In this document: piece after piece, positions 1 through 6,880 of the stretch
Layout of the letters: every line of letters begins with the position of its first letter
Position numbering within the stretch: the stretch's first letter is position 1
Virus record (IMG/VR): IMGVR_UViG_3300027906_000142
Coordinates: 1-25,336 of that record
Strand: one strand, 5' to 3'
DNA: 25,336 nucleotides
Source: a virus
Made by a program: the position numbers and the translations under genes
Notes under the pieces: generated by a model
Seen by the model: the letters and a program-made list of their open reading frames with translations, nothing else
Told to the model about the DNA's origin: nothing
Database searches by the model: none

Positions 1-641
1 GTGAAGTTGTACGTACTGTTTACCGTGGTGCTAAGCCAGGTGCTCAGGCAAACGTAGCAAACCAAGGTGTATTCGACCTTGACGTTGACAGTAATGGTAG
101 ATGGTCTGTTGAGAAATTCAAAGGTCTTCTATTCCAGATCGAAAGAGATGCCAACGCAATCGCGCAGGAAACTCGTCGCGGGAAGGGCAACATCATCGTA
201 ACATCCGCTGACGTTGCATCTGCTCTTGCTATGAGTGGAACTCTTGACTACGATTCAGGTATCACTGGTGCTACTGGTGGACTTGGAGAAGTTGATGACA
301 CTGGAAACACATTCGTTGGAACACTCAACGGACGTTACAAGGTCTACATCGACCCATATTCTGCAAACGTAAGTTCTGATCAGTACTACGTTGTAGGTTA
401 TAAAGGATCCAATGCATACGATGCTGGATTATTCTACTGTCCTTATGTACCTCTCCAGATGTACAGAGCGATTGGTCAGGATTCATTCCAACCACGTATC
501 GGGTTTAAGACTCGTTACGGAATGGTTCTTAACCCATTTGCTAAGGGACTTGCTGCTCTATCTGATTCAGATCCACAGGCAGCTGGTAACCTCAACGCTA
601 ACGCTTACTACAGAAGAGTTAAAGTTGCAAACCTCATGTAA
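1..641 (+). CDS. 23: Major capsid protein gp23, C-terminal part (5' truncated by window edge)
   Basis: The reading frame is open from base 3, giving 213 residues that end at TAA 639-641. gp23 is the main shell protein of T4-like heads, a HK97-fold protein that is cut by the prohead protease during maturation. The text matches the end of T4 gp23 closely. It has 'ERDANAIA' followed by a Gly/Arg-rich turn, 'YKVYIDPYS', 'YYVVGYKGSNAYDAGLFYCPYVPL', 'FQPRIGFKTRYGMVLNPFA', and a close 'NANAYYRRVKV' before the stop. The N-terminal half and the start lie outside the window. A strong terminator follows, as expected for a very highly expressed late gene. The call is near certain. Confidence 0.97.
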   Translation, partial: EVVRTVYRGAKPGAQANVANQGVFDLDVDSNGRWSVEKFKGLLFQIERDANAIAQETRRGKGNIIVTSADVASALAMSGTLDYDSGITGATGGLGEVDDTGNTFVGTLNGRYKVYIDPYSANVSSDQYYVVGYKGSNAYDAGLFYCPYVPLQMYRAIGQDSFQPRIGFKTRYGMVLNPFAKGLAALSDSDPQAAGNLNANAYYRRVKVANLM

Positions 642-663
642 TCCACGGGATATACATACTTCC

Positions 664-692
664 AAAGAGACCCCACAAGGGTCTCTTTTTTT
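664..692 (+). terminator. Intrinsic terminator after gp23
   Basis: An 8-bp stem AGAGACCC/GGGTCTCT (666-673 with 679-686) closes a CACAA-type loop and runs into seven T residues (686-692). Two A-T pairs extend the stem. This is a textbook rho-independent terminator directly behind the capsid gene. Confidence 0.93.
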
Positions 693-718
693 GTCTATAT
701 AAAGAAAGGGATAGAACT

Positions 719-1105
719 ATGGCACAGGATGGTACAAGCAATGAATACCATGCTCTACAGAGAGAACAGAATGAAAGGATTAAGTCTCTAGAGACAAAGG
801 TAGATGACCTTGAAGAGGACAACAAACGCCTCATGGGAGAAGAGAACGAACGATTGAAGGGAAGAATACGTAAACTTGAGAAGTGGGTTGCTGGTGCCGC
901 TGCTGTGATCGCTGCTGCTGTTGCAGGACTAGGGTTGATAGAAGCAACTGACTTTGGTATGGCAAAGACTGCTAAACAAGCACAAGAGCATAGAGATTAC
1001 TTTGTGGATATACTACATCCCGCAATGGAGAGATCTAATTGGTTGGGTAAAGACTACTCTAATTTGGAAGGAGAGAAACCACCTGAATGGATTAAAAAGA
1101 GATAG
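719..1105 (+). CDS. Coiled-coil protein with one transmembrane segment
   Basis: A 128-residue protein of unknown function. Residues about 10-53 are a highly charged heptad-like coiled coil rich in Glu, Lys and Arg. They are followed by one hydrophobic Ala/Val/Ile/Gly stretch (about 56-74) that should span a membrane, then an amphipathic tail ending PPEWIKKR. An AAAGGGA ribosome site sits about 9 bases before the ATG. The coiled-coil-then-membrane layout resembles XhlA-type holin/hemolysin accessory proteins, but that is only an architectural comparison. It sits alone between the gp23 terminator and a stretch with small ORFs, so it could be cargo specific to this phage. A structural or lysis-related role would fit equally well. 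Confidence 0.75.
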   Translation: MAQDGTSNEYHALQREQNERIKSLETKVDDLEEDNKRLMGEENERLKGRIRKLEKWVAGAAAVIAAAVAGLGLIEATDFGMAKTAKQAQEHRDYFVDILHPAMERSNWLGKDYSNLEGEKPPEWIKKR

Positions 1106-1244
1106 GTATAAACTCGTAGGCATTTCTTTTTATTAAAATGTATCGGTAAATACGGTCCTTATTTGCATACATAATAGTAGAATTGGAGAACAAGATGAAA
1201 CCAAACGGTTTTATTATGAAGTTCAATTTTAATGGAGGTGCACA

Positions 1245-1424
1245 ATGCACAACATAGTCTCACAAAATCAACTAGGCAGTTGGAATCGTATCGATAGTAG
1301 TATGACAACTTTAAGCGAACACGACGCTGATATAAATTTGATCGATGATTATTTTGAATGCCTTATCGAATGTGAAGACTTGCCGAACTCGTGTAAATCA
1401 ATCTGTAAAAACGTATTTGATTAA
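1245..1424 (+). CDS. Small protein with twin CX3C motif
   Basis: A 59-residue ORF with a strong ribosome site (GGAGGTG about 5 bases before the ATG) that stops just before a terminator. The N-terminal part is polar and the C-terminal third carries four cysteines, C39-x3-C43 and C50-x3-C54, around an acidic helix. Twin CX3C spacing is known from disulfide-linked helical hairpins and from metal-binding peptides. No function can be assigned. A 20-residue ORF (1195-1257) in another frame precedes and overlaps it and might act as a leader. Apart from this gene and the terminator, I see nothing certain in the 1106-1512 gap. A GTAAATA box at 1146-1152 is a weak late-promoter candidate. Confidence 0.6.
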   Translation: MHNIVSQNQLGSWNRIDSSMTTLSEHDADINLIDDYFECLIECEDLPNSCKSICKNVFD

Positions 1425-1452
1425 AACTATGCACTGAAAACTTAATGTTTGG

Positions 1453-1477
1453 GAGGGTCGAAAGACCCTCTTTTTTT
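1453..1477 (+). terminator. Intrinsic terminator before gp3
   Basis: A perfect 7-bp stem GAGGGTC/GACCCTC (1453-1459 with 1464-1470) closes a GAAA tetraloop and is followed by seven T residues (1471-1477). GNRA loops make such hairpins especially stable. It isolates the accessory slot from the gp3 operon. Confidence 0.93.
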
Positions 1478-1483
1478 ACGTCT

Positions 1484-1490
1484 CTAAATA
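1484..1490 (+). promoter_or_regulatory. Late promoter box CTAAATA
   Basis: CTAAATA lies 22 bases before the gp3 start and directly after a terminator. It matches the late-promoter motif reported for T4-like cyanophages (CTAAATA/ATAAATA, equivalent to T4 TATAAATA), which gp55 recognises. The intergenic position after a terminator makes it more credible than the same heptamer inside genes. Confidence 0.7.
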
Positions 1491-1512
1491 ATACGGAGAC
1501 CTGCGTGAACTA

Positions 1513-2070
1513 ATGGCATACGATCAATCCCTATTCTCTCCTGCTAATAAAAACTTTCTATCTCCCGTAGGTTTTAAATTTGTTATTGGTAGGACACCTA
1601 ATGTAGATTACTTTTGTCAATCTGCTTCTATACCTGAAGTTAGTATTGGTGTAAGGGATATACAGACACCAGTAAAAGACTATACAGTTCCTGGTGATAA
1701 GATGACATTTGGAGATTTGAATCTAAGTTTCTTAGTTAATGAAGATCTTGATAATTATTATGAAATATATAAATGGTTAAAGGGTCTTACTAACCCCAAG
1801 CACCAGCAAGAATTTTTTGATTATATCGATCAGGTTGACGAGAGGGGTAGACCAAATAATTTTGAGAAGCAAATGAGTGATGCTCGTTTATTGATTCTGA
1901 ATAGTAACTACAATACAATATCTGCAATTAACTTCTTCAATATATTTCCAACAAGTTTAACCACTCTGGAGTTTGATGCATCAGCAACTGACATCAATTA
2001 CTTCACTGCTAATGTTAACTTCAAGTATACACTGTACGAAATCACTGATAAGGCTGGCGTGAAAGTATGA
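1513..2070 (+). CDS. 3: Tail completion and sheath stabilizer protein gp3
   Basis: A 185-residue protein close in size to T4 gp3 (176). In T4, gp3 caps the end of the tail tube and helps lock the sheath. The N-terminal region has strand-rich 'GFKFVIGRTPNVDYFCQSASIPEV' followed by 'PGDKMTFGDLNLSFLVNEDLDNYYEIYKWLKGL', the pattern of the tube-protein/gp3 fold. The gene order gp23-gp3-uvsY-uvsW is the usual one in cyanomyoviruses and is the main reason for choosing gp3 over gp19 tail tube. It starts at an ATG about 22 bases after a late-promoter box and overlaps uvsY by four bases. Confidence 0.8.
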   Translation: MAYDQSLFSPANKNFLSPVGFKFVIGRTPNVDYFCQSASIPEVSIGVRDIQTPVKDYTVPGDKMTFGDLNLSFLVNEDLDNYYEIYKWLKGLTNPKHQQEFFDYIDQVDERGRPNNFEKQMSDARLLILNSNYNTISAINFFNIFPTSLTTLEFDASATDINYFTANVNFKYTLYEITDKAGVKV

Positions 2071-2480
2071 ACCTAGACACTTTGAATGACATGTGGGAGA
2101 AAGACTCACAATTAAACGATGAAAAATTAGACCATGACAGTTTAGAGATCCCCAGATTACATGCTAAATATTTAAGACTTTACAACACATTCACCACCCT
2201 TCGGGATCAAGGTGAGTTGGATTGTAAACGTACCTACCGAGAGAGGTGGGAGTACTATACTGGTAAAGCGGAGAAACCTTTTCACCTTAAACTCATCAAG
2301 ACAGATGTTCCAATCTATCTGGAATCTGATGAAGAATATTCTAAATCCGTTCTTAAGCTGAAGTACTATAACCAAATGGTCGAGGCATTGAAAGCAATTC
2401 TACAAGCGATCAATAACCGTTCATTCTATATCAAAAATGCAATTGAGTTTGCTAAGTTCCTGAAAGGTTATGAAATCTAA
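2067..2480 (+). CDS. uvsY: UvsY recombination mediator
   Basis: At 137 residues it has exactly the length of T4 UvsY. UvsY loads UvsX recombinase onto single-stranded DNA coated with gp32. The sequence shows the family layout: an acidic N-terminus with 'MWEKDSQLNDEKLDHDSLEIPRLHAKY', a central 'ERWEYYTGKA' segment corresponding to the T4 LDYYSG region, and a C-terminal helix 'ALKAILQAINNRSFYIKNAIEF' like the T4 end. The start ATGA overlaps the gp3 stop, and the 3' end overlaps uvsW by 11 bases, so the three genes are probably translationally coupled. Confidence 0.93.
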   Translation: MNLDTLNDMWEKDSQLNDEKLDHDSLEIPRLHAKYLRLYNTFTTLRDQGELDCKRTYRERWEYYTGKAEKPFHLKLIKTDVPIYLESDEEYSKSVLKLKYYNQMVEALKAILQAINNRSFYIKNAIEFAKFLKGYEI

Positions 2481-3945
2481 TGTTATTATTCAGAAGAAGA
2501 ACGAAGTCTATCTAACAATTGAATGTGAACCTCATGTAGGTCACGAGCTAGCAGACGAGTTTACTTTTGAGGTGCCTCAAGCCAAGTTCATGTCAGCGTA
2601 CAAGAAGAGGTTTTGGGATGGGAAAATTAAATTATTCTCCCCAGGTACAGGCGAGATTTATGTTGGTCTTCTCCCTTATATTATTGCGTTTTGCGAGCAA
2701 AGGGGGTATGAAGTCATCCATAGGGACAACGAATTTTATGGACTTCCATCGACGGTGGATGAGTTCATTACGCCCCAAGGAATAGGGGAATTCGTAAAGT
2801 CACTCAACCTACCATTCAAAGTTAGAGACTATCAGTACAAAGGTATCTACGAAGCCTTACGTCACAAACGTAAACTGTTACTGTCACCTACAGGTTCTGG
2901 TAAATCATTAATGATCTATGCTCTCGCACGTTTTTGGGAGAGAAAGAATCTAAGAACACTTATAGTTGTTCCAACTACATCACTCGTTGAGCAGATGTAT
3001 AAAGACTTTGAGAAGTATGGTTGGAATTCAGAGCATCATTGCCACAGAGTATATGCTGGTAATGATCCTAGGTCTGACAAGGATGTGATAATAACCACAT
3101 GGCAGTCAGTATATAAATTACCCAAATCATACTTTGAAAAGTTCGGTGCTATAATAGGAGATGAGGCTCACCTGTTTAAGGCAAAATCTCTGACTAGTAT
3201 AATGAACAAACTTTATGATTGTAAGTACCGTGTGGGGTTCACAGGCACCTTAGACGGGACACAAACCAATCGCTTGGTGTTGGAGGGTGTGTTTGGTACT
3301 GTTGATAAAATTACTAGGACAGAGACGCTTATTAAGGAAGGACATCTTTCTGAATTTGAGATTAAAGTTTTAATACTCAAGCATGATGATAAAGACTTTG
3401 ATTCATATCAACAGGAAATGGATTACCTTGTTGAGCATGAGGGTAGAAATAAATTTATACGTAACTTAGTTTGTCAGTTGGATGGAAACACACTCGTCCT
3501 GTTCAACTACGTTGAACGGCATGGGATGCCTTTATTTGAGATGATAAATAATAAGGTAGGGAAAGACCGTCAAGTCTTTCTAGTCCATGGAGGAGTGGAA
3601 GTTGAAGATCGAGAAAAAGCAAGAGAGATCGCAGAGACGACAAATGATTCCATCATTGTTGCCAGCTATGGGACTTTTAGTACTGGTATCAACATTAGGA
3701 ATCTTAACAACGTCGTGTTCGCAAGCCCCAGTAAGTCCCGAATTAGAAATCTCCAATCCATTGGCAGAGTCCTCAGAAGGGGAGTAGATAACCGTAAGGC
3801 AATCCTCTATGATATAGCAGACAATATATCTAAGGGGTCTAAAAGGAACTATACCTTGAACCATCTTGTTGAACGTGTGAAAATATACAATGAAGAGAGT
3901 TTTGATTATGAGTTCATTGATGTACGAATTAGAAGCAATGGATAA
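2470..3945 (+). CDS. uvsW: UvsW RNA-DNA and DNA helicase
   Basis: A superfamily 2 helicase of 491 residues (T4 UvsW 503). UvsW unwinds R-loops, shutting down origin replication, and remodels stalled forks and branched recombination intermediates. Residues about 1-95 form the UvsW N-terminal DNA-binding domain. Walker A is SPTGSGKS (139-146), the DEAH box is at 231-234, the TGT motif III at 258-260, and motif V 'STGIN' near 404-408. Motif VI QSIGRVLRR (429-437) carries the arginine finger. All catalytic motifs are intact. It lies in the usual place after uvsY and overlaps it. Confidence 0.96.
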   Translation: MKSNVIIQKKNEVYLTIECEPHVGHELADEFTFEVPQAKFMSAYKKRFWDGKIKLFSPGTGEIYVGLLPYIIAFCEQRGYEVIHRDNEFYGLPSTVDEFITPQGIGEFVKSLNLPFKVRDYQYKGIYEALRHKRKLLLSPTGSGKSLMIYALARFWERKNLRTLIVVPTTSLVEQMYKDFEKYGWNSEHHCHRVYAGNDPRSDKDVIITTWQSVYKLPKSYFEKFGAIIGDEAHLFKAKSLTSIMNKLYDCKYRVGFTGTLDGTQTNRLVLEGVFGTVDKITRTETLIKEGHLSEFEIKVLILKHDDKDFDSYQQEMDYLVEHEGRNKFIRNLVCQLDGNTLVLFNYVERHGMPLFEMINNKVGKDRQVFLVHGGVEVEDREKAREIAETTNDSIIVASYGTFSTGINIRNLNNVVFASPSKSRIRNLQSIGRVLRRGVDNRKAILYDIADNISKGSKRNYTLNHLVERVKIYNEESFDYEFIDVRIRSNG

Positions 3946-4333
3946 CCCAGAGGTTAAACCAGAAGACAGATCAGATTTTCTCGCCGCACTAAAATTAGTG
4001 TCTGGTGAAGAAATTCTTTCTGTAGTATCTCATGTGCATGACGAGAATGGAGACTATCTCATTGTAGAGAATCCTATTCAGATCGAAGAGGTTACTTTAC
4101 CTAACAAGTCACAAGGTGCTAAGGTTTCGCCGTGGATGAAATTTTCTAAAGAAGAAGAATTTATTATTCCTAAAGATAAAATTATTACTATCGTTGAAGT
4201 AGATACTGAGGTTCAAATATTTTATGCAATGTCTTTAAGGAGACTTAACGGTGACACTATAACTGATGCTACTGGTAGGATCTCCACTGTAGAGGAAGCT
4301 CGTATTAAACTAGATAAGCTATTTGGTATATAA
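3908..4333 (+). CDS. Small beta-rich (Sm/LSm-like?) protein, paralog A
   Basis: Unknown function, 141 residues from ATG 3908, which has GAGAG upstream. ATGs at 3890, 3920 and 3938 are in the same frame, so the start is uncertain. The core 'LKLVSGEEILSVVSHV' then 'ENPIQIEE' then 'VSPWMKFSKEEEFIIPKDKIITIVEV' alternates short strands. It aligns by eye with the genes at 18920, 19306 and 19718. Shared positions are SG-E-x-I near the start, a P-hydrophobic-x-hydrophobic strand, a central PW, and a hydrophobic strand before a Tyr-containing tail. A small beta-barrel of the Sm/LSm type is my guess. The gene overlaps the uvsW end and precedes the gp55 promoter. Confidence 0.8.
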   Translation: MSSLMYELEAMDNPEVKPEDRSDFLAALKLVSGEEILSVVSHVHDENGDYLIVENPIQIEEVTLPNKSQGAKVSPWMKFSKEEEFIIPKDKIITIVEVDTEVQIFYAMSLRRLNGDTITDATGRISTVEEARIKLDKLFGI

Positions 4334-4393
4334 CCCTTTCTGAACTCGCACACTCATATTCTACAGATGGAATACTGGTTTGTCAAGCCCCCA

Positions 4394-4422
4394 TTGACAT
4401 TGTGATCGTTTTGTTATAAAAT
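4394..4422 (+). promoter_or_regulatory. Sigma-70 early promoter for gp55
   Basis: Consensus -35 TTGACA (4394-4399), a 17-bp spacer and -10 TAAAAT (4417-4422), with an alternative TATAAA two bases upstream. It lies 25 bases before the gp55 ATG in the only real gap between uvsW and gp46. Host RNA polymerase could therefore start late-sigma expression independently of upstream genes. The 11 bases ATTGACATTGT around the -35 box recur at 11451. Confidence 0.8.
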
Positions 4423-4446
4423 ATATGTACTCACCCATACAAATAT

Positions 4447-4920
4447 ATGGCAGTTAGAAAGAAAGTAGTTAGTGAGCATTATGTAAATAACAAAGAATTC
4501 CTTGAGGCACTTGTTATTTTTAAAAAAGCATGTGCTGTAGCAAAGGAAGCGGGTGAACCCCGACCACCCATCAGTAATTATATTGGGGAATGTTTTTTAA
4601 AGATTGCTACACATCTATCATATAAACCAAACTTTGTCAACTACATGTTCCGAGAGGACATGATATGTGATGGCATTGAGAACTGTGTACAATACATACA
4701 GAATTTTAATCCAGCAAAGTCGAACAACCCCTTTGCATACTTTACTCAGATTATATACTACGCATTCCTTAGACGGATTCAGAAAGAGAAGCGTCAGTTG
4801 GAGATTAAGAATAAGATTTTAACTAAGTCTGGATACGATCAAGTATTCCATACGGATGACAAGACAGGACATTCAGACTATAATACCATTAAGGAGAATG
4901 TAGAGATAAAGATTAAGTGA
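4447..4920 (+). CDS. 55: Late transcription sigma factor gp55
   Basis: A 157-residue divergent sigma-70 family protein (T4 gp55 185). gp55 directs RNA polymerase to late promoters and works with gp45 clamp and gp33. The family signature is clear: 'VNNKEFLEALVIFKK' at the N-terminus, 'NYMFREDMICDGIENCVQYIQNF' (region 2.1-like), and 'NNPFAYFTQIIYYAFLRRIQKEKR' (region 2.2-2.4, core binding and promoter melting). The T4 C-terminal tail is shortened, ending in 'NTIKENVEIKIK'. There is no obvious ribosome site before the ATG. It overlaps the next gene by GTGA. Confidence 0.95.
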   Translation: MAVRKKVVSEHYVNNKEFLEALVIFKKACAVAKEAGEPRPPISNYIGECFLKIATHLSYKPNFVNYMFREDMICDGIENCVQYIQNFNPAKSNNPFAYFTQIIYYAFLRRIQKEKRQLEIKNKILTKSGYDQVFHTDDKTGHSDYNTIKENVEIKIK

Positions 4921-5570
4921 CATATCCTATTACTATTGTTGACAACTTCTTTGAGGATCCTGATGAGGTTGTTAAATTAACCAAGGATATTAAATGGTAT
5001 AAACCTGATATTGGTAATTGGCCAGGTGAAAGGACAAAGCAAATTCATCACGAGTTACCTAGGTTCTTTAAGTATTTTGGTGAGAGGATCCATTGGTTAT
5101 TCCATGATCAGATACCTGACTACTGGAATTTACAAGCTCACTTTCAAAGGATCAAACCATTTGGAGATGACCAATGGGATAAAAGGAATCAGGGATGGAT
5201 CCATCAAGACATTGACACATGGTTTGGTGGTATAGTATACTTAAATCCTGATCCCAGTCCAAACTCAGGTACATCCATCTACTCCACTAAGCAGGGATAT
5301 TCTCTGCAGTATAAAGAAGAGATGGGTATGAAAGAGAAATTATATCTGGGTAAGGATTTTGATATGGATGAGTACAACAAAGCATTTGATTCTATGCGTG
5401 AGCAGTATGTTGAAACATGTTCTGTTGAAAATGTCTATAATAGATTTGTTCTATTCAATGGACAGACACATCATGGGGTTAAGACCTTTGGCACTAAGGA
5501 ACGATTAACGTTGAATTTTTTTGGTATGGAGATGACAGGTAAGAAACCGCCATTGGTTCGTGCAAGATGA
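4917..5570 (+). CDS. 2-oxoglutarate/Fe(II) oxygenase-like protein
   Basis: A 217-residue protein starting at GTG 4917 (GTGA overlap with gp55). The sequence shows the double-stranded beta-helix pattern. HQD (H96-x-D98) sits in 'GWIHQDIDTWFGGIVYLNPDPSPNSGTSIY', a distal His is in 'NGQTHHGV' (185/186), and an Arg in 'ERLTLNFF' (R196) could bind 2-oxoglutarate. This is the arrangement of cyanophage DUF6445-type proteins. Substrates are unknown, and nucleic acid, protein or capsule hydroxylation are all possible. All expected ligands are present, so activity is plausible. It sits between gp55 and gp47. Confidence 0.78.
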   Translation: MTYPITIVDNFFEDPDEVVKLTKDIKWYKPDIGNWPGERTKQIHHELPRFFKYFGERIHWLFHDQIPDYWNLQAHFQRIKPFGDDQWDKRNQGWIHQDIDTWFGGIVYLNPDPSPNSGTSIYSTKQGYSLQYKEEMGMKEKLYLGKDFDMDEYNKAFDSMREQYVETCSVENVYNRFVLFNGQTHHGVKTFGTKERLTLNFFGMEMTGKKPPLVRAR

Positions 5571-6613
5571 AGGTAGCAATTATAACTGATCAGCACTTCG
5601 GTGCAAGGAAATCTAGTCGTATCTTCCATGAATTCTTCAAGAAGTTTTATGATAATATATTCTTTCCTACCCTAAAAAAACGCGGGATCGATACCGTTCT
5701 TGATCTAGGAGATACCTTTGACAACCGTAGGAACTTAGATCTATGGGCTGCTCAGTGGAGTACAAATAATTATTTCTCTCGTCTTAAGGATATGGGTGTG
5801 ACAGTCCATTCTTTAGTTGGGAATCATACTGCATATTTTAAGGATACTAATAAGGTCAATACTCTTGAGAGTGTTCTTGGTGAGTATGATAATATTAAAA
5901 TATATGACAGTGCTACTGAGGTTATGATAGGTGGTCTACCTATCCTATTCATCCCATGGATAAATGCTGAGAACCATGATGAGACCTATGCTCTCATCGA
6001 ACAGAGTGATTGTCCAGTAGCAATGGGTCACTTAGAACTTAATGGGTTCGAGGCACATAGAGGATACATCATGGATCATGGCCATGCTACTTCTCCTTAT
6101 AAGAAATTTGATAAGGTATTCTCAGGACACTATCATCAGAAGAGTACTAGAGAGAATATAACATACCTAGGAAATCCATATCAAATCTATTGGAATGATT
6201 ATAATTCCAAGCGTGGGTTCCATATATTTGATACTAATACTAAGAAGTTGGAGTTTATACCGAACCCTTATGAGATTTATAGTAAGATATATTACAACGA
6301 AGAACAGTTAAATAGTAGTAGATTTGATTATACAGATTACACTAATAATTTTATTAAGGTTATAGTTGAAAAGAAAACAGATTCAGATAAGTTTGAATTT
6401 TTTATCAGTCAACTATATGCTGCTGGTGTACATGATATAAAGATAATTGAAGATCCTTCCTTTGAGCAAGACTTGAATGAAGAGATTGATTTAGATAAAG
6501 AAGATACTCTTACCATACTTGAAAGGTATGTGGATGATATGGAACACTCAGATAAACCTGCACTTAAATCTATTTTAAAAACTCTTTATGTTGAAGCATT
6601 GGAGATTGCATAA
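5567..6613 (+). CDS. 47: Recombination nuclease subunit gp47 (Mre11/SbcD family)
   Basis: A 348-residue metallophosphoesterase (T4 gp47 339). With gp46 it resects DNA ends for recombination-dependent replication and degrades host DNA. The five phosphoesterase motifs are intact: D8-x-H10, G48-D49, GNH (85-87), GH (154-155) and GHYH (187-190). A C-terminal tail should bind the gp46 coiled coil. The ATG overlaps the previous stop (ATGA) and the stop overlaps the next ATG (TAATG). Confidence 0.96.
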   Translation: MKVAIITDQHFGARKSSRIFHEFFKKFYDNIFFPTLKKRGIDTVLDLGDTFDNRRNLDLWAAQWSTNNYFSRLKDMGVTVHSLVGNHTAYFKDTNKVNTLESVLGEYDNIKIYDSATEVMIGGLPILFIPWINAENHDETYALIEQSDCPVAMGHLELNGFEAHRGYIMDHGHATSPYKKFDKVFSGHYHQKSTRENITYLGNPYQIYWNDYNSKRGFHIFDTNTKKLEFIPNPYEIYSKIYYNEEQLNSSRFDYTDYTNNFIKVIVEKKTDSDKFEFFISQLYAAGVHDIKIIEDPSFEQDLNEEIDLDKEDTLTILERYVDDMEHSDKPALKSILKTLYVEALEIA

Positions 6614-6870
6614 TGTTTATACTATCACTCCAAGGAAAAGAAAATGAGGGTGCTTACGCTGTCGATGGAGACCAAGGAAAGCAATTAGTATATATGTTCC
6701 TTGACAAAGACGACGCAGTACGCTATGCTGGACTTCTGGAAGCTGATGACTTCCCAGACATGTCAGTGGTAGAAGTTGATGATCGAGAGATTATTCATGC
6801 TTGCGTAACACACGGTCATGAATATTATGTTGTCACTCCTGATGATATAGTAGTACCGCCTAGGGTCTAA
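6613..6870 (+). CDS. DUF3110-like small protein
   Basis: An 85-residue protein. 'FILSLQGKENEGAYAVD' at the N-terminus, 'MFLDKDDAVRYAGLLEADDFPDMSVVEVD' in the middle and 'HGHEYYVVTPDDIVVPP' at the end match the pattern I know for DUF3110, a family found in cyanobacteria and plastids. Its role is unknown. It sits between gp47 and gp46, linked to gp47 by a TAATG overlap, so it is co-expressed with the resection nuclease. It probably came from a cyanobacterial host. Confidence 0.72.
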   Translation: MFILSLQGKENEGAYAVDGDQGKQLVYMFLDKDDAVRYAGLLEADDFPDMSVVEVDDREIIHACVTHGHEYYVVTPDDIVVPPRV

Positions 6871-6880
6871 TTTTTGTCGA

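Noticed and set aside
412-702. 96-residue ORF inside and beyond gp23
   Set aside because: It lies out of frame over clear gp23 sequence and runs through the terminator hairpin.
696-704. TATATAAAG before the 719 gene as a late promoter
   Set aside because: It is off the TATAAATA/CTAAATA consensus and only about 15 bases from the start codon, so too weak to list.
1195-1257. 20-residue ORF overlapping the twin-CX3C gene
   Set aside because: It has a GGAG upstream but is very short and compositionally plain. It may be a leader peptide at most, so it is mentioned only with the 1245 gene.
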